DNA from: an uncultured bacterium
GTDB taxonomy: Bacteria; Planctomycetota; UBA8742; UBA2392
DNA length: 64,000 bases
Reading direction: 5' to 3'
Assembly: GCA_938014885.1 (NCBI GenBank)
Contig: CALLQI010000003.1
Span: 124,001-188,000, forward strand
The translations under genes were made by a program, and so were the position numbers. This document shows positions 1-8,761 of this stretch, in pieces. The notes under the pieces were generated by a model. That model did no database searches and was not told the DNA's origin. It saw only the letters and a program-made list of their open reading frames with translations. Positions within the stretch are counted from its first letter, which is position 1. Every line of letters begins with the position of its first letter.

Positions 1-189
1 GGCGAAGCCCCGCTGATTGCGCGCCAGGCGCTGCACGCCGCCAGTTTGAGTTTCGATCACCCAAGAACCGGCGAACGCCTGACGTTCGAAGCCCCGCTGC
101 CTGAGGACTTCCAGCGCGCGCTGAGCGCCCTGCGCGAATCCCGCCCACCAAGAAAGCCTGCCGAGAGGCCCGCCGACTCAGACGAGTAA
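1..189 (+). CDS. RluA-family pseudouridine synthase, C-terminal fragment
   Basis: Partial gene cut by the left window edge; frame 1 reads through to a TAA at 187-189. The visible 62 residues contain RQALHAASLSFDHPRTGE followed by an aromatic/AP/P-D tail, which is the standard C-terminal end of RluA/RluD-type rRNA or tRNA uridine-to-pseudouridine isomerases. The catalytic Asp motif lies outside the window, so which uridine it modifies cannot be told. The last 20 residues are a Pro/Arg/Asp-rich tail. A second RluA-type gene lies at 6805-8040. Confidence 0.8.
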   Translation, partial: GEAPLIARQALHAASLSFDHPRTGERLTFEAPLPEDFQRALSALRESRPPRKPAERPADSDE

Positions 190-202
190 CCCGGAGCCCG
201 CC

Positions 203-712
203 ATGCAATCCAAGGCCAAGACGCCTGACGAATACTACGCGAGCCTGCCCGCCGACCGGCGCGAGGCCATGCAGGCCCTGCGCGATGTGATCCGCGAAAA
301 CCTGGACCCGGTGTACATCGAAGAAATGGGCTACGGCATGCCGGGCTGGAGCGTGCCGCACAACGTGTTCCCCGACGGCTACCACTGCAACCCGAAGATC
401 GCGCTGCCCTAAGCGGGCCTGGCCAGCCAGAAGCAGTACATGTCGCTGTACCTGATGTTCATCTACGGCGACGGCAACAAAGCCATGCACGACTGGTTCG
501 TTGCCGCGTGGAAGAAGACCGGCAAGAAGCTCAACATGGGCAAGTCCTGCATCCGCTTCAGAAAGCTCGACGACCTCGCACTGGAAGTAATCGCCGAGTC
601 CGTCCGTCGCACCCCGGCAAGCAAGTGGATCGCGATGTATGAGGCAACTTTCCTCAAGGGCAAACCCGGCAAAGGCAAGCTCGGCAAGGCCAAGCTCGCA
701 CGCAAGAAGTAA
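203..712 (+). pseudogene. DUF1801-family protein interrupted by one in-frame TAA
   Basis: Two pieces in the same frame, residues 1-69 (from ATG 203) and the rest up to the TAA at 710-712, are separated by a single TAA at 410-412. Read through, the protein has the full order of the DUF1801 family: MQSKAKTPDEYYASLPADRR at the start, YGMPGW, the VPH...P.GYHC.PK.ALP segment, GLASQKQYMSLYLM, GKKLNMGKSCIRF, KLDDLALEVI and a Lys-rich tail. Family members usually have Tyr or Phe where the TAA stands (LP-Y-AGLASQ), so one base change of TAC/TAT explains it. No frameshift is needed. A start at ATG 440 would drop half the fold. It could be a recent nonsense mutation, a sequencing error, or a readthrough site. 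Function of DUF1801 is not established. Confidence 0.8.
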
Positions 713-783
713 GCGGCCCGCATCCGGGCAAAGACACTTGGGGCTGTCGGTGCGCCCGACTAAACTGTGCGCACGGAGAACCC

Positions 784-2964
784 ATGATGCGCATCCTGAT
801 ATTCGCGGCGCTGTGCGCCGTTACGCCACTTGGCGCGGCCACGTTGACTGTCACCAATCTCAACGACAGCGGCGCGGGCAGTTTGCGCCAGGCTTGCACT
901 GACGCCATCAGCGGCGACGACATTGTGTTTAACGCGGCGCTGGCGGGGACGCTGCAGTTCAATACAGAGATCGACCTTGGCACCAAGGATTTGATGATCA
1001 CCGGCAACGTAAACGGGGGCGGCGCTCCTTCCATTGTCCTGGACGGCAGACAGGTAAACAGGCTGTTCGTGACCACCGCGCCGCTGACACTCAACCTGCT
1101 GGAGATCTTCCAGGGCTCCGCCCTGTACACGGACGGCGGGGCCATTCTCATCGGCGATGGAACCCTGACCTGTGTCGGCTGCATTTTCCGCGGGAGCGTG
1201 GCCCGGCGCGGCGGGGCCATCGGCACGGCGTCTGGCGCGACTTCGACAGTCGTCTGCACGGACTGCACGTTCGACGCAAACTCGGCTACCGACGGAACTC
1301 AACGAGCGGAAGGCGGCGCCATCTGGGCCTCTGCCGTAACCTGCACCAACTGCCGCTTTCTCAACCACTACGCATTTTCGGCCAACAACGATGCGTACGG
1401 AGGGGCGATCTTCGCCGGAAGCGTCACCTGCATCGGTTGCACTTTCTCCGACAACCAGAGTAGGTCGAACGGCTCTTATGATGTTCAAGGCGGCGCGATT
1501 CGCGCGGCTTCTAGCGTGAGCTGCACCGACTGCTCGTTCGAGGGCAACAGCCTGCTGAGCAGCTTTGCAAACATCTCTAACGCAGGTGGAGCAATTCATT
1601 CGGATGGCCCCGTCAATTGCTCGGGGTGCACCTTTGCCTCGAATGGGAATCCTTTCAACATATTTATGCTTGGCGGGGCCATTTCGGGGCTTGCTGTAAC
1701 GTGCTCCGACTCCACGTTGGCCGGCAACACGGCAACATGGGGCTCCTGCATCGCCGCGAGTGCCTCGCTTCTCGTGACGAATTGCATCCTCTCCGGCAGC
1801 GGGGACATGTTCTACGGTTCTTCGCTTACATCGGGCGGGTACAACATCTGCACGGCCGCCGCTGGTTCCGTGCCCTGGCTCAACGCCACCGGCGACCAGC
1901 CCGGTACGGACCCGCTTCTCGGCCCGTTGCAGGACAACGGTGGGCCCGTGCACACCATGCTGCCCGCGCCAAACAGCCCGGCCATCGACCAGGGCGGCGG
2001 CACCACGACCACCACTGATGCGCGCGGTGTTGTGCGGCCCTTTGACAACGCCGGCACTGCCAACGCCACCGACGGCCGCGACGTGGGTGCCGTGGAGTTC
2101 GTCTTCGGCCTGGCCCCGGTGATCACCGCGCCGGCCACACTGGGCGTCGCACCCGACACCACGCACACCTTCATCGGCACAATCAGCATCGCTGACGGCG
2201 ACGCCGGCACCGACCTGCTTGAGGTCGCGCTGACCGTCACCAACGGGACGCTGACCCTGCCTACCATCACCGGCCTCACGTTCACGACGGGCGATGGCAC
2301 CGCCGACGCGGCAATGACCTTCACGGCCACACTCAACGCCATCAACGCCGCGCTCAACGGCATGAGCTTCACGCCCACCACCAGCTACATCGGAGCGGCC
2401 GTGCTCCAGATCGACGTGGACGACCAGGGCAACACCGGCGACGAGGCACTCACCGACACCCACACCGTGAACATCACCGTGGACGACCTGCCCGAGATCA
2501 CGCTGCTGCGCGATGGCATCGACATCGCCAGCGGGGGCGGTGACAACGCCTGGGGACCGCGCGGCAGCGCCATCGCAATCACCTACACCATCCGCAACGA
2601 CGGCATCACGACCCTGAACGTCGGCACGGTTGCCATCACCGGCGAATCCAACTGTGTGGCCGCCATCAGCACCGCCCCGGCCGCAACCGTCGCGCCGGGC
2701 GGCACCAGCGACTTCACGATCACGGTGACGCCGACGCTGTCGGGCGCATTCACGTTCCAGTTCAGCATCCCAAGCGACGACGCCGACGAGAACCCCTACA
2801 CCGTCACGGTGGCAGGTGTGGCAGCGGCACTCAAAGATGGCGGCGACAGCGATGACGACGACGGGTGCAGCACGGGCACGTCACATGGACTGGCTCTGCT
2901 GCTGGCACTGGCGGCATTGCTGGTTGTGGCCCAGCGGCCGGCTCGCGTCAACGACAATGCATGA
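784..2964 (+). CDS. Secreted beta-helix protein with C-terminal Cys-TM-Arg anchor
   Basis: 726 aa. Signal peptide MMRILIFAALCAVTPLGA, then TLTVTNLNDSGAGSLRQA, the N-terminal block seen on many extracellular parallel beta-helix (polymorphic outer-membrane-like) proteins. Residues about 100-380 hold many short CxxC-spaced beta-helix coils (GGAI, VTCxxC, CTFxxN). A choice-of-anchor Q type block (PLLGPLQDNGGPVHTMLP ... SPAIDQGGG) follows, then a cadherin-like stretch and an Ig-like domain near residues 575-675 (DENPYTVTV). The end is an Asp-rich linker, CSTGTSHG, a hydrophobic segment and basic residues. Probably exported and surface-anchored; no catalytic motif seen. The frequent Cys pairs in the helix are unusual and could form disulfides. 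Convergent with the next gene. Confidence 0.8.
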   Translation: MMRILIFAALCAVTPLGAATLTVTNLNDSGAGSLRQACTDAISGDDIVFNAALAGTLQFNTEIDLGTKDLMITGNVNGGGAPSIVLDGRQVNRLFVTTAPLTLNLLEIFQGSALYTDGGAILIGDGTLTCVGCIFRGSVARRGGAIGTASGATSTVVCTDCTFDANSATDGTQRAEGGAIWASAVTCTNCRFLNHYAFSANNDAYGGAIFAGSVTCIGCTFSDNQSRSNGSYDVQGGAIRAASSVSCTDCSFEGNSLLSSFANISNAGGAIHSDGPVNCSGCTFASNGNPFNIFMLGGAISGLAVTCSDSTLAGNTATWGSCIAASASLLVTNCILSGSGDMFYGSSLTSGGYNICTAAAGSVPWLNATGDQPGTDPLLGPLQDNGGPVHTMLPAPNSPAIDQGGGTTTTTDARGVVRPFDNAGTANATDGRDVGAVEFVFGLAPVITAPATLGVAPDTTHTFIGTISIADGDAGTDLLEVALTVTNGTLTLPTITGLTFTTGDGTADAAMTFTATLNAINAALNGMSFTPTTSYIGAAVLQIDVDDQGNTGDEALTDTHTVNITVDDLPEITLLRDGIDIASGGGDNAWGPRGSAIAITYTIRNDGITTLNVGTVAITGESNCVAAISTAPAATVAPGGTSDFTITVTPTLSGAFTFQFSIPSDDADENPYTVTVAGVAAALKDGGDSDDDDGCSTGTSHGLALLLALAALLVVAQRPARVNDNA

Positions 2965-2986
2965 CCACTAGAGTCAGCGGGCAAGC

Positions 2987-3063
2987 TCACGGTCAACAGT
3001 TCACGGTCTACGGTTCCTGCAAAGGTTCGCAGTTACCGTGAACTGTCGACTGTCAACTGTCGA
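2987..3063. repeat. Heptamer array A between convergent genes
   Basis: Eleven 7-bp units in one unbroken register. First units are TCACGGT, CAACAGT, TCACGGT, CTACGGT; last are CTGTCGA, CTGTCAA, CTGTCGA. The two halves are inverted: 2989-3007 and 3035-3053 pair at 17 of 19 positions. The position between two converging genes would suit a two-way terminator, but no T-tract is present. Confidence 0.75.
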
Positions 3064-3085
3064 CCTTTGCCCGTGCCGATCCAGT

Positions 3086-4732
3086 TCAGCGGCTGAGCTT
3101 GCGGTTGCGGTTGTAGATGGCGGCCGGCAATGCGAGCAACAGCAGCAGCCACCAGCTTTGGCCGGTGCCGGTGCTGCAACTCTCTTCTTCGTCATCGTCG
3201 CCGCCGCCCGAATTCGGGCTCAGCACCGTGAAGCCGCTTTCAAACAGCACGACCCAGAAAAAGTCGGCGGCGACTGTGCCCGTGCTGGTCACGCGAAAGC
3301 GCACCACGCCGCTGCGGCTGCTGCTGGTGAGGTTGTACTCAAGGGGCCCGGTGGCGCCGAAGCTCGCGGTTTGCAGGGTGGTCGGGTTGCCATTCACGTC
3401 AAGTTCGGCCAGCGTGACGGTGCCTGAGGCGTTGCAGTCGGCCAGGAACCACAGCGAGGCAATCTGCGCCGTCGCACCGAAATCAACCCGGAACTCGTGC
3501 ACGCGGCTGTCCGCCGTGGGCAAAGACACGTCGGCCTCGGCAGCCATGCCGAACACGACTTCAAGCCCGCTGTTGTCGTTGCGCGCGGCCACGTGGCTGA
3601 CGGCGGTTTGCTCCACGCCGGGAACGTCCACTACGGCGGCGTAGGCGACGCTGCCTGAGCCGTCGGGCTCAATGCTGACCACGAAGTCGCGGGTGCCTGT
3701 GTACGCGGGCAGGAAAAGCGTCGCGTAATGCGTCAGGTCATCGCTGCCGCCGCCATAGGCGATACCGCTGCCGACGGTGGCCAGGCTGTCGCGGTCCGTG
3801 ACTGTGAACTGGGTACCGAGCGCGCTGCCGGCAGTGACGGCGACGCGCATCACGGTCTGGATTGTGCTCGCGCCGAAATCGACGCGCAGGTGGTGACGCC
3901 GCGGCGTAACGTCGGAAGCGCTGCCGCTGAATTGCGTGTACGGCAACGGGGCGACCGGCGTCATGTGGCCGAACAGTGCGGTCCAGTCCACGTCGGCCGA
4001 AGTCGCCGTGATGGTCAGGCGAAAGCGCACCATGCCGCTGTACATGGCGGTCATGCTGTTGGATTCGTCGCTGAAGGCACCGACGCCCGAGACGCTGTCC
4101 ACAGCAACGGGGCTGCCGGCGATGATGGCCTCCAGGGTAACGGTAGCGTCGCTGGTGGCTTCGGCTTGCAGCCAGACGTGGGTGTCCTGGCTCATAGTGC
4201 CGTAGTTGACCATGAACTCGATGACCACGCTGCCCGTCACGGTGCTGGTGCCGCGCAGCGCGCGATGGAAGATGCGTGACACGCCGCCGCCCTGCTTTTC
4301 CGAGCCGTGGGTCATGATCGAGCCCGGGGTAAGCCCGACGATGGTGAGGGTGCCGCTGTAGGTGCCGGCGCCGGGGTTCATGCCCTCAGCCACGACGATG
4401 AATTCCTGCATGCCGGTCACGTTGGTCAGTGGCAGTGACAGGTTGATGGTGCCGGTGCCGGCGTCGCTGCCGTTGTCCACGGACATGGCGCTGGTGCCGT
4501 TCATGGCCAGTTCATTGGGGTTGACCAGCGATGCCGTCAGTCCGGTAGCTGCCGTGCCGGCGGCAATGGCCAGGTCCACGGTGCCGGTGAACGGGGTTGA
4601 GCCGAAGTCCACGTCGAAGTGTGTGGTCTCGAACTCTTCGTCGTGGAACTCGCCGCTGACGGGCATGGTGGCGGTCTGCGCGCACAGGCATGAGGCCAGC
4701 GCCGCGAGGGCGCCAAGCAGGATGGTTTTCAT
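3086..4732 (-). CDS. Secreted protein of unknown function with C-terminal anchor
   Basis: 548 aa. ATG 4732 was chosen because it opens a clean signal peptide (MKTILLGALAALASCLCAQ); an upstream in-frame ATG would add 44 Pro/Gly-rich residues that overlap the preceding terminator. The body is beta-rich, with at least three related segments that each carry a V-D-F-G-[AS] turn (HFDVDFGSTPF, HLRVDFGAST, EFRVDFGATA) roughly 150-200 residues apart, suggesting repeated beta-sandwich domains. The C-terminus is GGGDDDEEESCSTGTGQSW, a Leu/Ala-rich helix and NRNRKLSR, the same layout as the neighbours at 784 and 4864. No enzyme motif recognised. Likely exported and membrane- or surface-anchored. Confidence 0.7.
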   Translation of the reverse strand: MKTILLGALAALASCLCAQTATMPVSGEFHDEEFETTHFDVDFGSTPFTGTVDLAIAAGTAATGLTASLVNPNELAMNGTSAMSVDNGSDAGTGTINLSLPLTNVTGMQEFIVVAEGMNPGAGTYSGTLTIVGLTPGSIMTHGSEKQGGGVSRIFHRALRGTSTVTGSVVIEFMVNYGTMSQDTHVWLQAEATSDATVTLEAIIAGSPVAVDSVSGVGAFSDESNSMTAMYSGMVRFRLTITATSADVDWTALFGHMTPVAPLPYTQFSGSASDVTPRRHHLRVDFGASTIQTVMRVAVTAGSALGTQFTVTDRDSLATVGSGIAYGGGSDDLTHYATLFLPAYTGTRDFVVSIEPDGSGSVAYAAVVDVPGVEQTAVSHVAARNDNSGLEVVFGMAAEADVSLPTADSRVHEFRVDFGATAQIASLWFLADCNASGTVTLAELDVNGNPTTLQTASFGATGPLEYNLTSSSRSGVVRFRVTSTGTVAADFFWVVLFESGFTVLSPNSGGGDDDEEESCSTGTGQSWWLLLLLALPAAIYNRNRKLSR

Positions 4733-4818
4733 GGGGTTGCTCGGGTCTGGGTCGTGGGCATCGCCGCCCGGTGGTGCACCGGACGTCCATGCTGCAAGCA
4801 GCAATGGCGTGGTGCAAC

Positions 4819-4844
4819 AAAAACCCCCGCCTGCGCGGGGGTTT
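4819..4844 (-). terminator. Intrinsic terminator downstream of the 4864-6753 gene
   Basis: Stem AAACCCCCGC (4821-4830) and GCGGGGGTTT (4835-4844), 4-nt loop, followed on the minus strand by a short T-run. It lies just after the stop of the minus-strand gene ending at 4864. Confidence 0.85.
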
Positions 4845-4863
4845 GGGGTGTGGCGTTGCGGCA

Positions 4864-6753
4864 TCAGGCGCGTGCACGGCGCAGGCGCGGGGCCAGCATT
4901 GCCAGTGCGAACAGCGCCGCCAAAGCCATCCAGGGCAGGCCGCCGCCGCCGGTGCTGCAGCGTTCGTCGCCTTCACCGCCGGCGTCGCTTTGGCCGCCGG
5001 GGACGTCGGAGCCGAACTCGTAGCTGCCGGCGTCGGCCTCACCGACGTTGCGGGGCGCGTTGCGCTGGTCGGTGGCGGGCACGCCGGTGGTGCCGCCGCC
5101 GTTGACTGCCGGGCTGCCGCTGAGCAGCGCATGGGTGCGGGTGGGGCCGCCGTTATCGGCCAGTGCCACCAGCTGCGCCGAAAGCGGAAGGCCGGTGGTG
5201 CCGAACGAGTTCTCGTTCACGGCCGTCGTGATGAAGTCCGGGTCCTGCACGCCGACCACGCTGTTCTGGATCGTCATGCTGTTGTTCGAGTCAATGTCGG
5301 GTGTGCCGCCGACCGTGGTGTTCTGCGCGATCACGCAACCGACAATGGTCAGCGTACCGCTGCTGCGCACGACGCCGCCCGCGATGGTGCCGCTGTTGAG
5401 CGTGATGGTGGTGAAGTTGATCGTGCTGACCGCGTTGTACAGATGAATGCCGCCGGCCACGGTTCCGATGTTGCCGCTGATCGTGCAGTTCGTGATGGTG
5501 GCTGTAAGCGAAGTCTCCGAGACAATGCCTGCCGTGTTGTTGCCCGCGATGGTGCTGCGCTGGATCACCAGTGCCGCGCTGCCGGTGTGGTACACCGTGC
5601 CGAAGCTTGAGGTGCCCAGCGAGCCGCTGGTGGCATCGCAGCCGGTTGCCTCGCACTCCGTCATGGTCAGCGCCACCGATGCCTGCACGGCCGCGCCCTG
5701 CCCCGATCCGTCGAAGCCGGTGTTGGTGCCGCCGCTTGCGTCGCACTGGTTGAACAGCACGAGGGTAAGCTGCGCCGTGCCGCTGACAGAGGCGGCTACG
5801 CCGCCGCCCAGCGCGTTGCCGCCCTGGCCGGTGCCGGAGGCAATGCCGCCATTGGCAGTACAAAAGTTGAGGGTGCAGTTCTGCATGCTGAGCCCGGCCG
5901 TGGCCGCAACGGCCCCACCCTGCGCAGTGCCGCCGTTGAGGCTGGTGGTGCCCGCGCCGCCCGTGGCGCTACACGTCGTGAACACGCAGTCCACGGCGCT
6001 GATGGCCGCCTCGCCGTAGACCGCGCCGCCTGCGGCAAGGCCGCCGTTGCCGGCACCGGCATCGGTGCCACCGACGGCCACACACAGGTTGAAGGTGACC
6101 TGCAGCAGACTGGCGCTGCCGGTTTCGACGAAGATCGCGCCGCCCAGGCCGGCGCCGCCGCTGGCCCCAGTGCCGTTGCCGCCGCGTGCCTGGCAGTTGT
6201 TGAAGGCGCAGTTCGTGACGGTCAGCAGCGCGATCAGGGGTTCGTGGTAGATCGCCCCGCCTGCACCGATGCCGCCGTTGCCGGCGCCGCTGTTGGCGCC
6301 GCGGCCTTCGCAATTGCTGAAGACCACGTCGAAGATGTTTGTCGCGCCGCGGCTGTAGATGGCGCCGGCGAACGTGGCAAAGCCGCTTTCGAGGGTCATG
6401 CGCGACAGGCCAAACGCTGTGCCAAGACTGGTCTCAAAGATCCGCAGTGTGCCGCCGCCGTCGATGGTCAATGTCGTGCGGCCGCTGCCGCGGATGCTGA
6501 CGGCCTCGGTGATGACCGGCAGCGAGCTGGCGAGGGTAACCGTGCCGATGGTGCCTGAGCTGAAGTTGATCTCGTCGGGCACGGCAATCATGCTGACGAT
6601 CTGGTTGGCCGTGGAGTTGGCGTCGAGAATCGCCTGGCGCAGGCTGCCCGCGCCTGAATCGTTGGTGTTGGTAACAATGAAGACGTTCTGCGCGCCAAGC
6701 GCACCGGCGCCGATGGCAAACGCCACGACGCAAAGCAAACGGGTCCAGAGCAT
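4864..6753 (-). CDS. Secreted beta-helix protein, choice-of-anchor Q type
   Basis: 629 aa. Signal peptide (MLWTRLLCVVAFAIGAGALGA), then FIVTNTNDSGAGSLRQAI, the same N-terminal block as the gene at 784. Residues about 110-420 are beta-helix coils with Gly/Ala-rich turns (GGAIY, GLGGAI, GNALGGGV) and paired Cys. Near the end SAQLVALADNGGPTRTHALL and SPAVNGGG match the choice-of-anchor Q block, followed by DQRNAPRNVGEADAGSYEFG. C-terminus: acidic/Gly linker, CSTGGGGLPW, hydrophobic helix, RLRRARA. Predicted to be exported and anchored; no catalytic residues visible. Strong similarity in plan to the 784 gene, on the opposite strand, suggests paralogs. Confidence 0.8.
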   Translation of the reverse strand: MLWTRLLCVVAFAIGAGALGAQNVFIVTNTNDSGAGSLRQAILDANSTANQIVSMIAVPDEINFSSGTIGTVTLASSLPVITEAVSIRGSGRTTLTIDGGGTLRIFETSLGTAFGLSRMTLESGFATFAGAIYSRGATNIFDVVFSNCEGRGANSGAGNGGIGAGGAIYHEPLIALLTVTNCAFNNCQARGGNGTGASGGAGLGGAIFVETGSASLLQVTFNLCVAVGGTDAGAGNGGLAAGGAVYGEAAISAVDCVFTTCSATGGAGTTSLNGGTAQGGAVAATAGLSMQNCTLNFCTANGGIASGTGQGGNALGGGVAASVSGTAQLTLVLFNQCDASGGTNTGFDGSGQGAAVQASVALTMTECEATGCDATSGSLGTSSFGTVYHTGSAALVIQRSTIAGNNTAGIVSETSLTATITNCTISGNIGTVAGGIHLYNAVSTINFTTITLNSGTIAGGVVRSSGTLTIVGCVIAQNTTVGGTPDIDSNNSMTIQNSVVGVQDPDFITTAVNENSFGTTGLPLSAQLVALADNGGPTRTHALLSGSPAVNGGGTTGVPATDQRNAPRNVGEADAGSYEFGSDVPGGQSDAGGEGDERCSTGGGGLPWMALAALFALAMLAPRLRRARA

Positions 6754-6804
6754 GGACTCTCCCTTTTTATGAGACCGTGAGCGAACGGTATCGAGTGATT
6801 CTAG

Positions 6805-8040
6805 TTATGAATTTGCCGGGGGAACTTGCAATGTCGGATTTGACTGCCCCGCAACTGCGCGCAACCTTGCCACAGCGCCGGCCATGTCGGCGGGCAAGGG
6901 CGCGCTGAGTTCAAGCACCTGCCCGGTACCGGGGTGGGTCAGCTTCAGGTAATGGCTGTGCAGGGCGCAGCGGCCGAGGATCAGCGAGTCGGCCATGCCG
7001 CGCGGCACGCGTTCGGATTTGCCCAGGGCCTCGAACTCGTGGCGCTTGAGGGTATCGAGTGCACGAATACGCTCGGTGACGTCGGCGTCGCTGTCGCCCT
7101 CCTGGAAGCCGTAGGGGCTGACGATGCGTGTCGGCGCGGGCGGCGGGTCGCGCAGGTCGCTTTCGAGCAGCTCGTCGCGAATGCCGTAGTGGTGGTCGCA
7201 CACCAGCGGATGCCCGATTGCCTTCATGTGCACGCGAATCTGGTGCATGCGGCCGGTGTGCAGCCGGCATCGCACCAGCGTGAAGCGCCCCAGCCTCTCG
7301 ACGACGGTCACTTCGGTGCGGGCGTCCTGGCTGCCGGGTTCATCGGGTTGGGCGATGCGGCGCAGCATGCTGACTTCGGCCTCAGCGTCCTGGATCATGG
7401 GCAGGTCAATGAACTGGTGATCCGCCTGCACGATGCCTTCGACGAGGGCGAGGTAGTCTTTGACGACTTCTTTGTCTTCGAGTGCCTTGCCCAGCTTGCC
7501 GGTCATGCCGGCGGTTTTGCCGCAGATGACAAGGCCGCTGGTTTCCTTATCGATGCGGTTTACGAGGCGCGGGGCGACGTCGGTGCCCTTGAAGCGCAGG
7601 TGCAGCGCGTTGAGCAGCGTGGTGTAGCGGTAGCCGCCGGTGGGGTGCACGATCAGGTGGGGCGGTTTGCTGACGACGAACATCTGGTCGTCTTCGTAGA
7701 CGATTTCGTAGGGGATGCGCCCCATTTCGGTAACGTCTTCGTGGGGCGGCGGCAGGATCAGCCACAGCGTGTCGCCGGCGTGGAGTTTCTTGCCGCCGTC
7801 GATGGCGATTCCGCCGCGCAGGACGCGGCCTTCTACGAAGGCTTCCTGGGCCTTGGTGCGTGACAGCCAGGGCGTGCGTTCGGCGATGAACTTGTCGGCG
7901 CGCATGCCTTCCTGCGGCAGCTCGACTTTGTACTCGCGCCGGGTTTCGATTTCGCTGAGGTCAGCGGGCTTGGCCTTTTGCATGCGGCGTTTGCGCGCGA
8001 TGTGCCAGCCGACGTTGCGGTTGTGATGGCTCTGGCCCAT
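6805..8040 (-). CDS. RluA-family RNA pseudouridine synthase
   Basis: 411 aa from ATG 8040; upstream starts would run into the G-rich repeat array. N-terminal S4-like RNA-binding domain (MRADKFIAERTPWLSRTKAQ ... FVEGRVL), then the catalytic domain with NRIDKETSGLVICGKT, whose Asp is the nucleophile of the family (usual form HRLDKxTSG), followed by HTGRMHQIRVHMKAIGHPL. C-terminal LGRCALHSHYLKLTHPGTGQ is the typical last block. Converts uridine to pseudouridine in rRNA or tRNA; RluD or RluC specificity cannot be told. A loop of about 60 residues containing SPYGFQEGDSDADVTERI sits between the two last blocks and is longer than usual. Confidence 0.9.
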   Translation of the reverse strand: MGQSHHNRNVGWHIARKRRMQKAKPADLSEIETRREYKVELPQEGMRADKFIAERTPWLSRTKAQEAFVEGRVLRGGIAIDGGKKLHAGDTLWLILPPPHEDVTEMGRIPYEIVYEDDQMFVVSKPPHLIVHPTGGYRYTTLLNALHLRFKGTDVAPRLVNRIDKETSGLVICGKTAGMTGKLGKALEDKEVVKDYLALVEGIVQADHQFIDLPMIQDAEAEVSMLRRIAQPDEPGSQDARTEVTVVERLGRFTLVRCRLHTGRMHQIRVHMKAIGHPLVCDHHYGIRDELLESDLRDPPPAPTRIVSPYGFQEGDSDADVTERIRALDTLKRHEFEALGKSERVPRGMADSLILGRCALHSHYLKLTHPGTGQVLELSAPLPADMAGAVARLRAVAGQSNPTLQVPPANS

Positions 8041-8124
8041 GGCGCAAGTGTAGGTTGCCAAGCGCGCGGCGCAGCCATGGAGTGACGCGTTTGGTGAAGT
8101 GGGCTGACCATCAGCTTCGGGGCC

Positions 8125-8308
8125 TGTTGGGCGCGGGGCCATGGGCGCGGGGCATGGGGCCATGGGAGCGGGGCCCGGGGCTTGGGGCCTTGGGCTTGGG
8201 GAAACGGCGTATGGCGGGCAGTGTCCCTAAGCCAAAAGCCCCAACCTCCAACCTCCAACCTCCAAACTCCGAGCCCCAAGCCCCAAGCCCCAAGCCCCAG
8301 ACCCTGAC
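8125..8308. repeat. Heptamer array B, inverted G-rich and C-rich arms
   Basis: Left arm 8125-8201: eleven 7-bp units in exact register, nearly all ending in GGG (CGCGGGG, CCATGGG, CTTGGGG). Right arm 8239-8308: ten units in exact register (CTCCAAC repeated, then CCCCAAG three times at 8274-8294). CTTGGGG units at 8181-8201 are complementary to the CCCCAAG run. The 8041-8401 interval holds no gene otherwise. Confidence 0.85.
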
Positions 8309-8401
8309 CTAACACCCTGACCTGAAGTCCGCCCCGCAACTCTTCTTCGTTCGGTGCATGGAAAAGCTGCGGTGCCCGTGGTAATTGTGTTCGAATACTT
8401 C

Positions 8402-8490
8402 GCCGGAGTGGCGGAACTGGCAGACGCGGCGGATTCAAAATCCGCAGTCCTTCAGTGGGCGTGTGGGTTCAAGTCCCTCCTCCGGCACCA
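8402..8490 (+). tRNA. tRNA-Leu(CAA)
   Basis: Acceptor arm GCCGGAG (8402-8408) pairs with CTCCGGC (8480-8486); discriminator A and encoded CCA at 8488-8490. Anticodon stem GCGGA/TCCGC with loop TTCAAAA gives anticodon CAA at 8436-8438, which reads UUG. The long variable arm (from 8446) marks a class II tRNA, as expected for Leu. T-loop TTCAAGT; the T-stem has one T-T mismatch (8464/8478). Confidence 0.95.
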
Positions 8491-8495
8491 AACGC

Positions 8496-8524
8496 GGGCC
8501 GCCTTCGGGCGGCCCTGCTGTTTT
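8496..8524 (+). terminator. Terminator after tRNA-Leu
   Basis: Stem GGGCCGCC/GGCGGCCC with TTCG tetraloop (8504-8507), followed by TGCTGTTTT. It starts six bases after the tRNA CCA. Confidence 0.85.
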
Positions 8525-8761
8525 GTGCGGGGCGGGCTGCCGGCACCGTTGATTATCCACAATTTTCTGCAAGCGGAATGGGGTTGCGACTGCCGGAATG
8601 ACGGGCCTGTGACACCACCGTCGTGCCTGCGTTAGAACCCTTGCTCACAACGATTTATCCTCTTGACCGGGCGTTGGGTGCGGATATCGTCATTGGTCCA
8701 CCCCCCCTTTGTGACTACTCGATTTGAGGCGTTCACCCGCTCAGGCGTGTGGGAGTAGCAC

